Assembly: GCF_014216315.1 (NCBI RefSeq) | Contig: NZ_CP045702.1 | Span: 248,001-312,000, forward strand | DNA: 64,000 nucleotides | Reading direction: 5' to 3' | Source: Streptomyces finlayi | GTDB lineage: Bacteria; Actinomycetota; Actinomycetes; Streptomycetales; Streptomycetaceae | The notes under the pieces: generated by a model | Told to the model about the DNA's origin: nothing | What the model saw: only the letters and a program-made list of their open reading frames with translations | Database searches by the model: none | Shown here: piece after piece, positions 8,160 to 16,991 of the stretch | How the letters are laid out: each line of letters begins with the position of its first letter | Position numbering within the stretch: position 1 is the first letter of the stretch | Position numbers and translations under genes: made by a program

Positions 8160-8847
8160 CGACATGAGTAACGCACGAGTAACCAGGGGCGTAAAGAGGC
8201 CACTTGGCGTAGACCTGTGGCGCCGCGCACTAGCTGCACCAACGCACCGAACGGGCAGAAACTTTCAGTGCTGAAGACTCCCGGGGGCCGCGCCAGGGAG
8301 CTCCGGAAGCGGCGGGCAGGTCTCGCTCCGGACGCCCTGTCGACAGTTCCCGCGCCCGGACCTCACCCCTGCCCGGCTCGAACGGGACGGATATTCGATA
8401 CGCTCTCGATCGCCTTCGGGGCGCCCGGAAAGCCCGGTTCGCTGCTAGCAAAGGGACGATTTCCTTATGAGCAGTGCGCCTTCGGCCGATCTTTTCCAGC
8501 CACTCAACACATCGCGGTCGCCACGTACCGCGGCAGGTCGGCGGCCAAGGACCCGAGCAGATACATCACCCTCGACCTCACGGTCTGGCGCAACGCCGAG
8601 AACCCGAAGGAGGGTTGGTCGGATAGAGGCCGGCCGCAGCCCAAGCCGAACGACCGGTCTCCGGCCCCGGCTGCTCAGCCCCGGGCTGGGGTCCACAGCC
8701 CGCAGCGGCAACCGTCCCGTACCGGGCCGGGCACCACACCGGTCCACCATGGCCGACGGCGGGCCCGCCGCCGTGCGGGCATGCCGGAGAGCAGGCAAGC
8801 CGGAGGGGCGGTCCCGGCCGGGAACGAACCGGGGCCGCCCTGACAGC
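8160..8847. other. Region without a supportable gene
   Basis: On the plus strand around 8518-8630 a frame reads PSRYITLDLTVWRNAENP with protein-like composition, but it has no start and merges into random Arg/Pro-rich sequence. It may be a relic of a lost gene. Nothing else stands out. Confidence 0.3.
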
Positions 8848-9063
8848 TGACGACGCGTAGGCCTCGATGCCGGTGATGACGGCGCCGCACCACCCCTCGA
8901 CCAGGGAAGCGAACGTCAGCTCGGTGCGCTTGGCGTTCGCGACGAAGGTGAGGTGCTTGTTCTGCCAGTGCGGTTCCTTGTGATCGGGCTTGCCCGCGTG
9001 CATGAGGAAGGGCTGGGCGCCGGTCGCGGTGAACGTGAAGGTGTTGTCGAGCCCGGCGCCCAC
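8848..9063 (-). pseudogene. C-terminal remnant of a secreted beta-sandwich (DUF642-like) protein
   Basis: The 72 readable residues include FTFTATGAQPFLMHAGKPD and TELTFASLVEGWCGAVITGI. This resembles the last two strands of DUF642/carbohydrate-binding-like domains, which typically end LTFxSL...CGPxIDDV. No start codon or N-terminal domain precedes it; its 5' side runs into the end of the NLP gene in another frame. The normal stop is also gone and the frame continues as non-homologous Arg/Pro-rich sequence to 8578. I treat it as a gene fragment; the family guess is weak. Confidence 0.4.
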
Positions 9064-9076
9064 CTCGGCGACCGCC

Positions 9077-9844
9077 TCAGGCGTAGGAGTCGAAGGCGAT
9101 GCCGGCCGGCTCGGCCTTCTGGAGGTGATTGCTGAAGTTGCCGTCCTTCAGGCCGAAGACGGCACTTCCGAAGTCGGCCTGGCTCAGCCTGTCACGCAGA
9201 CCCGCGGGATAGCCGTTCCAGCCGACAAGGCTGGGGAACTGCCAGCTGTGGTGGTGATTCTCCGGCGGCTCGTCGTTGGCGTTCGCGGGACGGAAGCAGT
9301 GCGTGCTCAGACCGTCCTTGTGGTACACGATCTTGGGATGTGTACCGTCCCAGCGGATCCGGTCGCGGCCGTGTATACCGAAACCGCCGTGGGCCGACGT
9401 GGAGACGTACTTGGCCTCGTTGTCCTGCACCCAGACCACGACGTGCTCCCAGTCGTGGCGGTGCCCGCCGAGGCTGGTGCCGGCCAGGGCCTGGTCCTTC
9501 TCGAAGTACAGCCCGTACATGATCGCGCACCAGCCGTTGTTGCACTTCGAGCGCGCATATCCATTGGTGTTGCCGAGATCCCACGCGTCACGGCACTGGC
9601 CGTTGAGCGCGCCGGTCGGGTTGAGACCGGTGGCGACGGTGCCGTCAGGCCCGATGGCGGACGTGGGATAGCAGCCGTCGGTGTCGTAGTCGTAGGCCGG
9701 CTGGAACGTCTGCTCCAGTCCGTCCGCGGCGGCGGGCAGGGCCGAGGGAGGAGCCGCGTAGGCTCCCCCCGGAAAGGCGATGACCAGGGCGACGGCGCTG
9801 CCGAGGGTCAGCGACACTCTTCGCATCCGCGAGCTCTTCTTCAA
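9077..9844 (-). CDS. Secreted NPP1/NLP necrosis-inducing-like protein
   Basis: A 255-residue protein with a basic N-region (KKSSRMRR), a hydrophobic signal ending GGAYA, and an NLP domain. The hallmark GHRHDWEHVVVWV is intact, with the His and Asp residues that bind the divalent metal in NLP cytolysins. Cys pairs typical of the family occur at DGCYPTS, NGQCRDAW, SKCNNGWC and THCFRP. NLPs permeabilise dicot plasma membranes through sphingolipid binding. I prefer the TTG at 9844 because GGGAGGA stands 6-7 bp upstream; an ATG at 9826 has only a poor site. The gene stands alone between a remnant and an AlkZ-like gene. Confidence 0.88.
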   Translation of the reverse strand: MKKSSRMRRVSLTLGSAVALVIAFPGGAYAAPPSALPAAADGLEQTFQPAYDYDTDGCYPTSAIGPDGTVATGLNPTGALNGQCRDAWDLGNTNGYARSKCNNGWCAIMYGLYFEKDQALAGTSLGGHRHDWEHVVVWVQDNEAKYVSTSAHGGFGIHGRDRIRWDGTHPKIVYHKDGLSTHCFRPANANDEPPENHHHSWQFPSLVGWNGYPAGLRDRLSQADFGSAVFGLKDGNFSNHLQKAEPAGIAFDSYA

Positions 9845-10016
9845 CTTGGTCCTCCCGATCGACCGCGGCGTGGGGCACGCGACGTTATTGACATGCCCAC
9901 ACCAGGCTCCGCGAACCTCGTTGCGGACCCGGTCCCTCGGGGTGTCACCACGGTGAAGCGGCGGCCAACACGGCGGGGACGCGGCAGCACGCGCGAGCCG
10001 TCCCGCCGGACAGACC

Positions 10017-11156
10017 CTAGGCAGGCAGCACACGAGTCTCCGCATCGGGCAGCTTCGCCCACCAGTGGTTGTAACGGCTGTACACCCGGGGATCGCGGTC
10101 GGCCAGGACTGCTGCCAGTGACCGCGCTTCCGCGGCGAGCGCGTCCCACGTCCTCGGCGGGAGGTCGTGGAAGGCGGTCGCCTCGATGCCACCGTCGGCC
10201 GGGCGCCACACTCCGGCGACGTAACCGTCGACGAGCAGCGTCGGCAGCACATCGCCGTTGTTACGGATCACGACGCGGCGGTACTCCGGCGGGATCACCC
10301 GGCTGCGGTCGGCGTAGGCAAGGAGCGTACTGTCCCACATGGCCATGAACCGCGGCGGCGCGGGGGTGTCCGCAGAGGGTCGCGGGGCGCCGGGGATGTC
10401 GTACAGGAGGGCGCCCTCGGGCCCTTCGAGCCTTTCGACGCAGTCGCCCAGTGCGTCGAGAGCCTGACGGATCGGCACGCGCCGCACCATCGCGAACTGG
10501 GCCACATCGGCCACCGAGGCCGGGCCGAAGCCTTCCAAGTAGCGCAGGACCAGGCCCTGCAGGGCCCGCGTCACCGTGTCGCGCCCCCTGGGGACAGGGC
10601 CGGTCCGCGCCGAGACGAACGATGACCGGCTGGTGAACGACCACGGGCCGCCCGTCGGAGCGTGGTGCAGCGGCGCGTAGCCGCGAAGCCCCCACCACGC
10701 CCCCGGCTGCTTGTCCGCACCGAGCCGCACGTCGAGCCAGGCCTTGATCTCGGCGGCCGTCCGGGGCCGGTCGGTGAAGTCCAGCAGCTCCGGCACCAGC
10801 TCTTCGCCGTCGACGGGCGTGAGCCCGGAAGCCGCGAACCGGAAGCCGAGACGCGAACCGTACAACGTCGGCTGCATCGCCTCACGGAACGCCTGGTAGT
10901 CATCGGCATGCACCGCGTGCAGTGTGATCCGCATCAGTGTCGCCTTGACGACAGTGCGGCCGGTGAAGCCTGCGTCCAGATCGGCCGCCTCGAAGCCGGC
11001 CACCCGGTTCCACAAGGCGACGTAAGGCGAGGGCGCGTGTTGCGCCTGGACCGCGACAACGCGGCGGACCGCATCGACAACGTCCAGATCGGCTCGTTCC
11101 AGCAGCAGTTGACGGCTGAGGGTGGCCCGGTTGAGCTCGCGCGCAGTGATCTTCAC
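10017..11156 (-). CDS. AlkZ/YcaQ-type winged-helix DNA-binding protein, probable DNA glycosylase
   Basis: A 379-residue HTH_42 family member made of tandem winged helices. The segment RRVVAVQAQHAPSPYVALW contains the Gln-x-Gln motif (QAQ) that lines the active site of AlkZ-type glycosylases, which unhook interstrand crosslinks or excise bulky alkylated bases. In Streptomyces such proteins often give self-resistance to DNA-alkylating natural products, though many paralogues are housekeeping and have no known lesion. The start is the GTG at 11156 (KITARELNRATL). No biosynthetic genes are visible nearby, so a general repair role is as likely. Confidence 0.75.
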   Translation of the reverse strand: MKITARELNRATLSRQLLLERADLDVVDAVRRVVAVQAQHAPSPYVALWNRVAGFEAADLDAGFTGRTVVKATLMRITLHAVHADDYQAFREAMQPTLYGSRLGFRFAASGLTPVDGEELVPELLDFTDRPRTAAEIKAWLDVRLGADKQPGAWWGLRGYAPLHHAPTGGPWSFTSRSSFVSARTGPVPRGRDTVTRALQGLVLRYLEGFGPASVADVAQFAMVRRVPIRQALDALGDCVERLEGPEGALLYDIPGAPRPSADTPAPPRFMAMWDSTLLAYADRSRVIPPEYRRVVIRNNGDVLPTLLVDGYVAGVWRPADGGIEATAFHDLPPRTWDALAAEARSLAAVLADRDPRVYSRYNHWWAKLPDAETRVLPA

Positions 11157-11242
11157 GCCGGGGATTCTGCCGTGAACCGACCGGTGTGCGCCAGGGTTAT
11201 CCCTGACGCACAGACCGGCGGGCCGGAAGCCCGCGGGGATGC

Positions 11243-11785
11243 CTACACCCGCTCCAGCGGATGGTGGGGGCCACTGGGCAGCTCGACGCCGACCGGGTCA
11301 CCGGGCCGAACGTCGCCGCCCCGCCGGACCACTCCCATGATTCCGGACTTGAAGGTGAACTCACCTGTTTCGCCTTCGAGTTCGAACACCTCCTGCAGCA
11401 GGCCCGCTCGGAACTCGTTGATCTTCGAGCACGGGTTCCGAAGTCCTGTCACCTGTACGACCGCCTCCTCGCCGAGACGCAGCAGGGTCCCCGTGGGCAG
11501 TCCGAGCAGGTCGATCCCCCGCGTCGAGATGTTCTCACCGAGCTGCCCCGCGGCAACGGAGAACCCCTTCGCGGCGAGTTCGTCGAAGAGTTCCTCATGG
11601 ATGAGGTGGACCTGGCGCAGGTTGGGCAGGCCGGGCTCGTACGTCATGCGGAACTGGTGCCTGATGGTCACCCCGGCATGGACGTCTCCCTCCACACCGA
11701 GACCGGCGAGCAGGGTGATGCTCGTTCGGTTCGGTTTGCTGAACCCGTAGGTCTCCTTGCTGCTCACAGCCGTAACCTGTGCCAT
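11243..11785 (-). CDS. MOSC-domain protein
   Basis: A 180-residue single-domain MOSC protein, the fold shared with molybdenum-cofactor sulfurase C-termini. VHLIHEELFDELAAKGF, LGENISTRGIDLLGLPTGTLL and VTGLRNPCSKINEF are family motifs, and the Cys of NPCSKI is the conserved sulfur-carrying candidate. Such stand-alone proteins are thought to deliver sulfur to metal-sulfur clusters or to reduce N-hydroxylated compounds; the substrate here is unknown. The ATG at 11785 was preferred to a GTG at 11797, since GAGAAG lies about 12 bp upstream. It diverges from the chloramphenicol phosphotransferase gene. Confidence 0.85.
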   Translation of the reverse strand: MAQVTAVSSKETYGFSKPNRTSITLLAGLGVEGDVHAGVTIRHQFRMTYEPGLPNLRQVHLIHEELFDELAAKGFSVAAGQLGENISTRGIDLLGLPTGTLLRLGEEAVVQVTGLRNPCSKINEFRAGLLQEVFELEGETGEFTFKSGIMGVVRRGGDVRPGDPVGVELPSGPHHPLERV

Positions 11786-11906
11786 TTCACTGTCCACTTC
11801 TCACGCGCCCGACGTCCACCGGCCCGGCCGGGCCGGAGGTACGCCGAGCGACAGCCGATGTCACCGGGACACGCGTCGCCCCCCGGCCAGGTGCCCTTAC
11901 CGTGGC

Positions 11907-12443
11907 ATGGTGACGACTCAGATGATCATCCTCAATGGCGGTTCCAGCTCGGGGAAGTCCGGGATCGTGCGGTGTCTGCAGGCCGTACTTCCGGAACCGT
12001 GGCTGGCGTTCGGGGTCGATTCGTTCGTCGACGCGATGCCCGCCAGGATGCGGGCGTCGGACTCCGGGATCGAGTTCGCGGCGGACGGCCGAGTGAGCGT
12101 CGGGGCGGACTTCCGGGCGTTGGAGGCGGCCTGGACGGAGGGCATCGTGGCGATGGCCCGCGCAGGCGCCCGGATCGTCGTCGACGACGTCTTCCTCGGC
12201 GGAGCGGCTTCCCAGGAGCGGTGGCAGAAGGCTCTCGGAGAAGTGGCTGCGCTGTGGGTCGCGGTCAGGTGTGAGAGCGCGGTGGCCGCGGACCGTGAGG
12301 TCGCACGTGGAGACCGGGTCCAGGGGATGGCCGCGCTGCAGGCGGATGTGGTGCACCGAGGGGTGCGTTACGACGTGGAGGTGGACACGACGCATGCCGA
12401 ATCCATAGCGTGTGCGCGCACCATCGCCGCCCACGTCAGCTGA
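11907..12443 (+). CDS. cpt: Chloramphenicol 3-O-phosphotransferase (CPT family)
   Basis: A 178-residue P-loop kinase that should transfer phosphate to the C-3 hydroxyl of chloramphenicol. The Walker A ILNGGSSSGKS is near the N-terminus, followed by LPEPWLAFGVDSF with the Asp proposed as general base in the Streptomyces venezuelae enzyme, then GARIVVDDVFLGG and ERWQ. From memory the whole protein closely resembles the S. venezuelae CPT in length and sequence. The ATG at 11907 or the GTG right after it could be the start; there is no Shine-Dalgarno, so a leaderless transcript is likely. The next gene, convergent, is an aminoglycoside-acetyltransferase-like protein. Confidence 0.88.
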   Translation: MVTTQMIILNGGSSSGKSGIVRCLQAVLPEPWLAFGVDSFVDAMPARMRASDSGIEFAADGRVSVGADFRALEAAWTEGIVAMARAGARIVVDDVFLGGAASQERWQKALGEVAALWVAVRCESAVAADREVARGDRVQGMAALQADVVHRGVRYDVEVDTTHAESIACARTIAAHVS

Positions 12444-12464
12444 TCACCGGACGCACGGATCGAC

Positions 12465-13049
12465 TCACGGATCGGCTCGGGGGCCGGGACCGGGACCGGT
12501 ATCCGCGAGCGGGTCGGCAGGTCTGTCGATGCGGTAGACGTAGTGGGTTCGGTCGTCGTCGGGGTTGTCCGGGTCCAGGTCTGCTGTGGCGATCCTGCGC
12601 AGCCCGGCCTTCTCCAGGGCGCGCCATGAGGGGCGATTGGCCGTGTGGACCGGGACGACGACGGCGGACGCGTCCGGACAGTCGGTCCAGACTGCCTCCA
12701 CGACCGCCCGGATGATGCGCGGGCCCAGCCCTTGCCCCACCCTCGCGGGGTCCCCGAGCAGGTAGTCGATCGTGACGGCCGTGCCGGGCAGCTCGACCTG
12801 TCCGGCGAGCTCCTCGGCGTCGTCGGGGTAGTCCGCGAATCTGCAGCGCTGGACCAGGGCGACCGGGGTGCCGTCCAGCATGACCAGGAGATCCTCGGAC
12901 GGTTCCTCACCACGCGCCGCGGGCCCGAAGTCCCGTGCGACCGCGTCCGGGGAGGTGTCGTGGTGCCACCAGCGGGCCACGTGCGGCTGCATGAGCCATT
13001 CCCGCAACAACCCGAAGTCATCCTCCGTCAGACGCCGCCACGTGATCAC
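12465..13049 (-). CDS. AAC(6')-like GNAT acetyltransferase
   Basis: A 194-residue acetyl-CoA-dependent N-acetyltransferase. The opening ITWRRLTEDDFGLLREWL followed by PHVARWWHHD, and later IDYLLGDPARVGQGLGPRII (acetyl-CoA pyrophosphate loop) and NRPSWRALEKAGLRR, are the pattern of the AAC(6')-Ib-like/siderophore acetylase branch. It may acetylate aminoglycosides, but homologues with other substrates are common. I chose the GTG at 13049 because GAGGAG lies 4-5 bp upstream and the family starts at this point; the frame continues upstream to 13397 without homology. The C-terminus carries a low-complexity GPGPG tail. Confidence 0.78.
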   Translation of the reverse strand: MITWRRLTEDDFGLLREWLMQPHVARWWHHDTSPDAVARDFGPAARGEEPSEDLLVMLDGTPVALVQRCRFADYPDDAEELAGQVELPGTAVTIDYLLGDPARVGQGLGPRIIRAVVEAVWTDCPDASAVVVPVHTANRPSWRALEKAGLRRIATADLDPDNPDDDRTHYVYRIDRPADPLADTGPGPGPRADP

Positions 13050-13303
13050 GATGCTCCTCGCACCTGCCGATGGATGGGTCACGCCGAACTCTAAGCGCTC
13101 GTAGTCGGCTTCGCCGGGCAGCGGGCGGCGGGAATGGCTCATGCAGCCGCTACGCGGCCCTTGCCCGGCCCGGCCCTCGCTCCCGTACTCTTCAGCTTTC
13201 GACCGCCGACAGACCGTCGATGGTGGTGCCGTCAGGCTTGCGCCCGAACACGGCCTCAGGAACGCCGGCAGATCGGCCTCCGGGACCGTGGCGCGTAGGT
13301 ATG

Positions 13304-13912
13304 TCAGGACATGAGCGAACTCGTCGTCCCGGCCGCCGGTGTGAACCCTGTCGTCGGCTGTGGCGCTTCCCCACCGACGGCCGTATCCACGTTCCATTCA
13401 TCGGGCAGATCGCTAACGCAGAAGACGCACACGAAGTCGTCCTCGCGCACGATGTTGTGCTCCTGGCAGTGAGGACAGCGCCGGAACACCACCTCATGCG
13501 TGAAGCCGTCGGGGCGGCCGAGTCCCACCCGGTCCAGTGCCTCGGCGACGGCAGGCCATGACCCGGCGTCCGGGTAGTAGCCCGTGGACTGGTTGCTCAC
13601 CTCACCGACGAACCAGCGGTCGGTCTCGAGGACGAAGCTGATCTCACCGGCGCTCAGAACCGGCCCGCCACCGGCACACGCCACGTGCTCACTGCGGCGG
13701 GGTGCCAGCCGCAGCTCGGCCTCGCCGCCGACAACGAAGGTGAACGGCTCGGCCAGGTCCTGCGCCGACTGCCACGACGCCCATCTCTCGAATTCGGCAG
13801 CCGAGCCGATTCTCCGGCCCGCGCCGCCCGGCCGAACCCCGGCTTTCACGTCAGCAGGCCCCACGTACCGGTACGTGCGCCGCGCGCGCTCATGTGCGCC
13901 GACCTCGATCAC
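13304..13912 (-). CDS. Hypothetical zinc-ribbon protein, 202 residues
   Basis: I know this type only as an uncharacterised Streptomyces protein. The N-terminal half (RTYRYVGPADV, RIGSAAEFERW, PFTFVV, LRLAPRRSEHVACAGG) is followed by SNQSTGYYPDAGSWPAVAEAL and a zinc ribbon formed by RRCPHCQEHN and VCVFCVSDLP. Relatives, as I recall, stop soon after DLPxxWN, so the last 25 residues here probably arise from loss of the original stop. The GTG at 13912 overlaps the TGA of the upstream fragment (GTGA), showing that the two were translationally coupled. Confidence 0.65.
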   Translation of the reverse strand: MIEVGAHERARRTYRYVGPADVKAGVRPGGAGRRIGSAAEFERWASWQSAQDLAEPFTFVVGGEAELRLAPRRSEHVACAGGGPVLSAGEISFVLETDRWFVGEVSNQSTGYYPDAGSWPAVAEALDRVGLGRPDGFTHEVVFRRCPHCQEHNIVREDDFVCVFCVSDLPDEWNVDTAVGGEAPQPTTGFTPAAGTTSSLMS

Positions 13913-14082
13913 CTTCCCGACAGGCCCTGCACATCCGCACAGATGCGACGCGCCTCCGCCAGGTCCTTCTTCACCTCGGCATCGAAGTCACGCAGGTCAT
14001 AGGCGTCGCGGGCCGGTACGGCGATGCCTGCGGCGGTGAAGGGATCGAGCAGGAACCTCGCCGAGGGCTCCTCCTTGGGACA
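13909..14082 (-). pseudogene. 5'-truncated gene formerly coupled to the zinc-ribbon gene
   Basis: The 57 residues CPKEEPSARFLLDP... to ...ICADVQGLSGR read like the end of a real protein and finish in a GTGA overlap with the next gene. No start codon or upstream domain exists; the frame continues backwards into the antisense of the AI-2E-type permease gene. The original function cannot be told. Confidence 0.4.
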
Positions 14083-14114
14083 TGCCTCGCAGCCTGGTCC
14101 GCGAGAAGCGTCCG

Positions 14115-15254
14115 CTACGCAGGAACGGCCGCACCGGCGGTGTACGAGCCATCGGGCTCCTCCGGCTCCGGCTCGGGGGCCGGCTCCGACGACGGGTCGC
14201 TGAGCTGCTCGCGCAGGTAGTTCCAGACCACCGCGACCAGCGCGGCGACCGGGACGGCGAGCAGACTGCCCACGATGCCGGCCAGGCTTCCCCCCAGGGT
14301 CACCGCCAGCAGGACCACTGCCGCGTGGAGGCCGAGCCCGCGACTCTGGATCATGGGCTGGAACACGTTGCCCTCCAGTTGCTGTACGACCAGGATGATG
14401 GCCAGCACGATCAGCGCGTCCGTCAGGCCGTTGGACACCAGCGCGATGAGTACCGCGACCAGACCGGCGAAAAGGGCACCCACGATCGGGACGAACGCCG
14501 AGATGAAGGTCAGTACCGCCAGCGGAAGCGCAAGGGGCACCCCCAGGATCCAGAGGCCGAGGCCGATGAATACGGCGTCGAGCAGGCCGACGAATGCCTG
14601 CGAGCGTACGAAGGCGCCCAGGGTGGCCCAGCCGCGCGCGGCCACGATCGGAACGTCGACGGCCAGCCGGCCGGGGAGCTGACGCGTGAGCCACGGCAGG
14701 AACCGCGGGCCGTCCTTGAGGAAGAAGAACATCAGGAACAGGGACAGGAAGGCAGTGACCACACCGTTCAGCACGGTACTCACACCGGTGCCGACCGCGG
14801 TGACCATGCTGCCGATGCTGTCCTGGACGCGCGCGATCGCGGTGTCGAAGGCGCCACTGATCTGGTCGTCGCCGATGTTCAGCGGCGGCCCGGCCGCCCA
14901 CTCGCGCAGCCTCTGGATGCCCTCGACCACGCCGTCGGTCAGCTCGCCCGACTGGGAGGCCACCGGCACGGCGATCAGCGCCAGTATGGCCACGAGAACG
15001 AGGAGGAACAGGACGGTCACGGCCGATGCCGCGAGGGCGGGGTGCCAGCCGCGCCGGCGCAGGAAGCGCGTGGGAGGCCAGGTCAGAGTGGTGAGGAACA
15101 GGCCGACGACGATCGGCCAGACGACCGGCCACATCCAGCCCAGCACCCACACGGCCGCGGCGGCCGCGACGAGGACCAGGAGCAACTCGGCGGAGACGCG
15201 TGCCGTTGTCCGCAGCGCGGTGGCCGTCTTTATGGAGCTCAATGTGGCAGACAT
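14115..15254 (-). CDS. AI-2E/PerM family transporter
   Basis: A 379-residue membrane protein with about eight helices. Helices 1-3 lie at residues 22-90, a long extracytoplasmic segment follows (GELTDGVVEGIQRLREWA), and the conserved core VTAFLSLFLMFFFLKDGPRFLPWL, then GIVPLALPLAVLTFISAFVPIVGALFAG-like helices, is typical of the family. The C-terminal tail is a Pro/Glu repeat (SSEPAPEPEPEEP). Family members export or take up small molecules; the AI-2 name rests on E. coli TqsA, and the substrate here is unknown. The ATG at 15254 has AAGGTGG upstream. It stands alone. Confidence 0.88.
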   Translation of the reverse strand: MSATLSSIKTATALRTTARVSAELLLVLVAAAAAVWVLGWMWPVVWPIVVGLFLTTLTWPPTRFLRRRGWHPALAASAVTVLFLLVLVAILALIAVPVASQSGELTDGVVEGIQRLREWAAGPPLNIGDDQISGAFDTAIARVQDSIGSMVTAVGTGVSTVLNGVVTAFLSLFLMFFFLKDGPRFLPWLTRQLPGRLAVDVPIVAARGWATLGAFVRSQAFVGLLDAVFIGLGLWILGVPLALPLAVLTFISAFVPIVGALFAGLVAVLIALVSNGLTDALIVLAIILVVQQLEGNVFQPMIQSRGLGLHAAVVLLAVTLGGSLAGIVGSLLAVPVAALVAVVWNYLREQLSDPSSEPAPEPEPEEPDGSYTAGAAVPA

Positions 15255-15424
15255 GGGGCCACCTTATTGATACTCGGGTCACACTCCGAAATGACCGCTG
15301 CCCCGCTCACCTGGCGGTACTGCCGCCCCCAGCCGGGGAGGCCCCCGGCGAGGCCGGTCCGTGCTCCGTCCATGGGCGCGGACCGGCTCGCCGGTACGGA
15401 GGACTCCGCCCTGTGTTCCGCCGG

Positions 15425-15727
15425 TCAGCAGGTCCGGCCGACGGAGTGGGCTCCCTGGATCCTGCTCGCCGATCCCAGCCAGGTGTCGCCGGGGCCCACG
15501 CAGCGCTCGTAGTTGGGGCCGAAGACCTCGACTTCGATGACGACGTTCGACCCGTCCGACGTGCAGTGGTTGCAGCGGGCGTCGGATCCGGTCTCGTAGA
15601 ACCCGCAAGGGTTCATCGCCGTGGCGGCGTGCCCGGCGGCGGTGTTCATGGCCGTCGCGGTCGGCGCGAGTCCCAGGATCAGTACGGCCGCGGCACCGGC
15701 GGAGAGCAGCGAATGACGCATACGCAT
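15425..15727 (-). CDS. Small secreted six-cysteine protein (DUF6355-like)
   Basis: A 100-residue precursor. The signal peptide spans RMRHSLLSAGAAAVLILGLA with cleavage near APTATA. The mature part has six cysteines: NPCGFYETGSDARCNHCTSDG, YERCVGPGDTWLG and the terminal GRTC (five visible motifs, the last Cys being the C-terminus). This pattern matches the DUF6355 family of small exported Streptomyces proteins, sometimes annotated with natural-product biosynthesis though no activity is known. The ATG at 15727 has GAGGAG 6 bp upstream. Confidence 0.7.
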   Translation of the reverse strand: MRMRHSLLSAGAAAVLILGLAPTATAMNTAAGHAATAMNPCGFYETGSDARCNHCTSDGSNVVIEVEVFGPNYERCVGPGDTWLGSASRIQGAHSVGRTC

Positions 15728-16073
15728 CGCGTTCTCCTCATCGGGCGACTGCCCGGGCGCTGATCGCTCGGGCACTCGGTGATCGCGGGGCCGCGTACCG
15801 AAGATCTGCCACATTGCCCCGTACGGAGCAGCAAGTGCAGCCGATCGGGCCACCTGGCGGCGCAGTCGGCGTCACACCGGGCCGAGGGCTGGCCCTGGAA
15901 GGAGGTTGCGTCGTATGCGAGAACGTCACGAAAACGCCTTCTCCCGGTTACGTGAGCGGCCGACACCCCGTGCCATGCTCCCGGTGACAAAAAGTCAACA
16001 CGCGTAGAACGCGGCACGGTTGAGGTACCAACCCGCGTTCCAGTGCGTGTCGTCCCTCGGGAAAGGGCCCCCC

Positions 16074-16877
16074 ATGTCCGTTGCGCACATAGGAAGATGG
16101 AAGGTGCTGGCGGCTGCCGTCGCCACCGTTCTCCTCGGTCTCACCCTTCCGACCGTCGCCGCGAGTCCCGCGAGCGCTACGACGACCGCGTACGACAGCA
16201 CGTACTACAGGAACGCGATCGGCAAGTCCGGTACGAGCCTCAAGTCCTCGCTGCACACGATCATCAGCCCGCAGACCAAGATTTCGTACGACGCCGTCTG
16301 GACCGCGCTGAAGGTCACCGACCAGGACCCGGGCAACAGCGGCAATGTGATCCTGCTGTACAGCGGCACGTCGCGCAGCAAGAGCCTCAACGGCGGCAGT
16401 GTCGGCGACTGGAACCGCGAGCACGTGTGGGCCCAGTCGCACGGCAGCTTCGGCACCTCGTCCGGCCCCGGCACCGACCTTCACCATCTGCGCCCGGCGG
16501 ATGTACAGGTCAACAGCATCCGGGGCAACAAGGACTTCGACAACGGCGGCAGCGCGGTCAGCGGTGCGGCCGGCAGCTACACGGACTCCAACTCCTTCGA
16601 GCCGCGCAACGCGGACAAGGGGGACGTGGCCCGCATGATCCTCTACATGGCCGTCCGCTATGAGGGGGATGACGCCTGGGCCGACCTGGAGCCCAACGAC
16701 TCGGTGTCCAACGGCAGCGTCCCGTACCACGGCCGCCTCTCCGTGCTGAAGCAGTGGAACGCGCAGGACCCGCCCAGCGCCTTCGAAGAGCGGCGCAACC
16801 AGATCATCTTCGACACCTACCAGAAGAACCGCAACCCGTTCATCGACCACCCCGAGTGGGTCGAAGCGATCTGGTAG
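16074..16877 (+). CDS. Secreted endonuclease I-family nuclease
   Basis: A 267-residue exported nuclease of the His-Me finger (beta-beta-alpha-Me) fold. A signal peptide (WKVLAAAVATVLLGLTLPTV, cleavage near ASPASA) precedes the domain. DWNREHVWAQSHG holds the catalytic His, and TDLHHLRPADVQVNSIRGN the conserved second half that binds Mg2+. Relatives (EndA, Dns, Bsn) degrade DNA and RNA outside the cell for nutrient recovery. The ATG at 16074 has GAAAGGG about 7 bp upstream. The gene converges on the DUF6056 gene across a shared terminator. Confidence 0.9.
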   Translation: MSVAHIGRWKVLAAAVATVLLGLTLPTVAASPASATTTAYDSTYYRNAIGKSGTSLKSSLHTIISPQTKISYDAVWTALKVTDQDPGNSGNVILLYSGTSRSKSLNGGSVGDWNREHVWAQSHGSFGTSSGPGTDLHHLRPADVQVNSIRGNKDFDNGGSAVSGAAGSYTDSNSFEPRNADKGDVARMILYMAVRYEGDDAWADLEPNDSVSNGSVPYHGRLSVLKQWNAQDPPSAFEERRNQIIFDTYQKNRNPFIDHPEWVEAIW

Positions 16878-16888
16878 GCCGCGTGCTG

Positions 16889-16929
16889 GACGGCTCGTCT
16901 CCCCATCCCCCGCGGGGAGATGAGCCGTC
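16889..16929. terminator. Bidirectional terminator between convergent genes
   Basis: GACGGCTCGTCTCCCC (16889-16904) pairs with GGGGAGATGAGCCGTC (16914-16929) with one mismatch around a 9-nt loop. It lies between the nuclease stop and the DUF6056 stop and can serve both. Confidence 0.65.
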
Positions 16930-16991
16930 GGTCGGTTGCCCCGCACCTTCATGCACGGACCGGTTCGGAGCCGTCCCCCGTGACAGGGCGC

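Noticed and set aside
10017..13049. A natural-product self-resistance and biosynthesis cluster around the AlkZ, CPT and AAC genes
   Set aside because: No biosynthetic core enzymes occur nearby, and the genes lie on different strands with separate starts.
13909..15282. Long minus-strand frame across the AI-2E-type gene
   Set aside because: It is an out-of-frame shadow of the permease; only its last 57 codons look real and are reported as a fragment.
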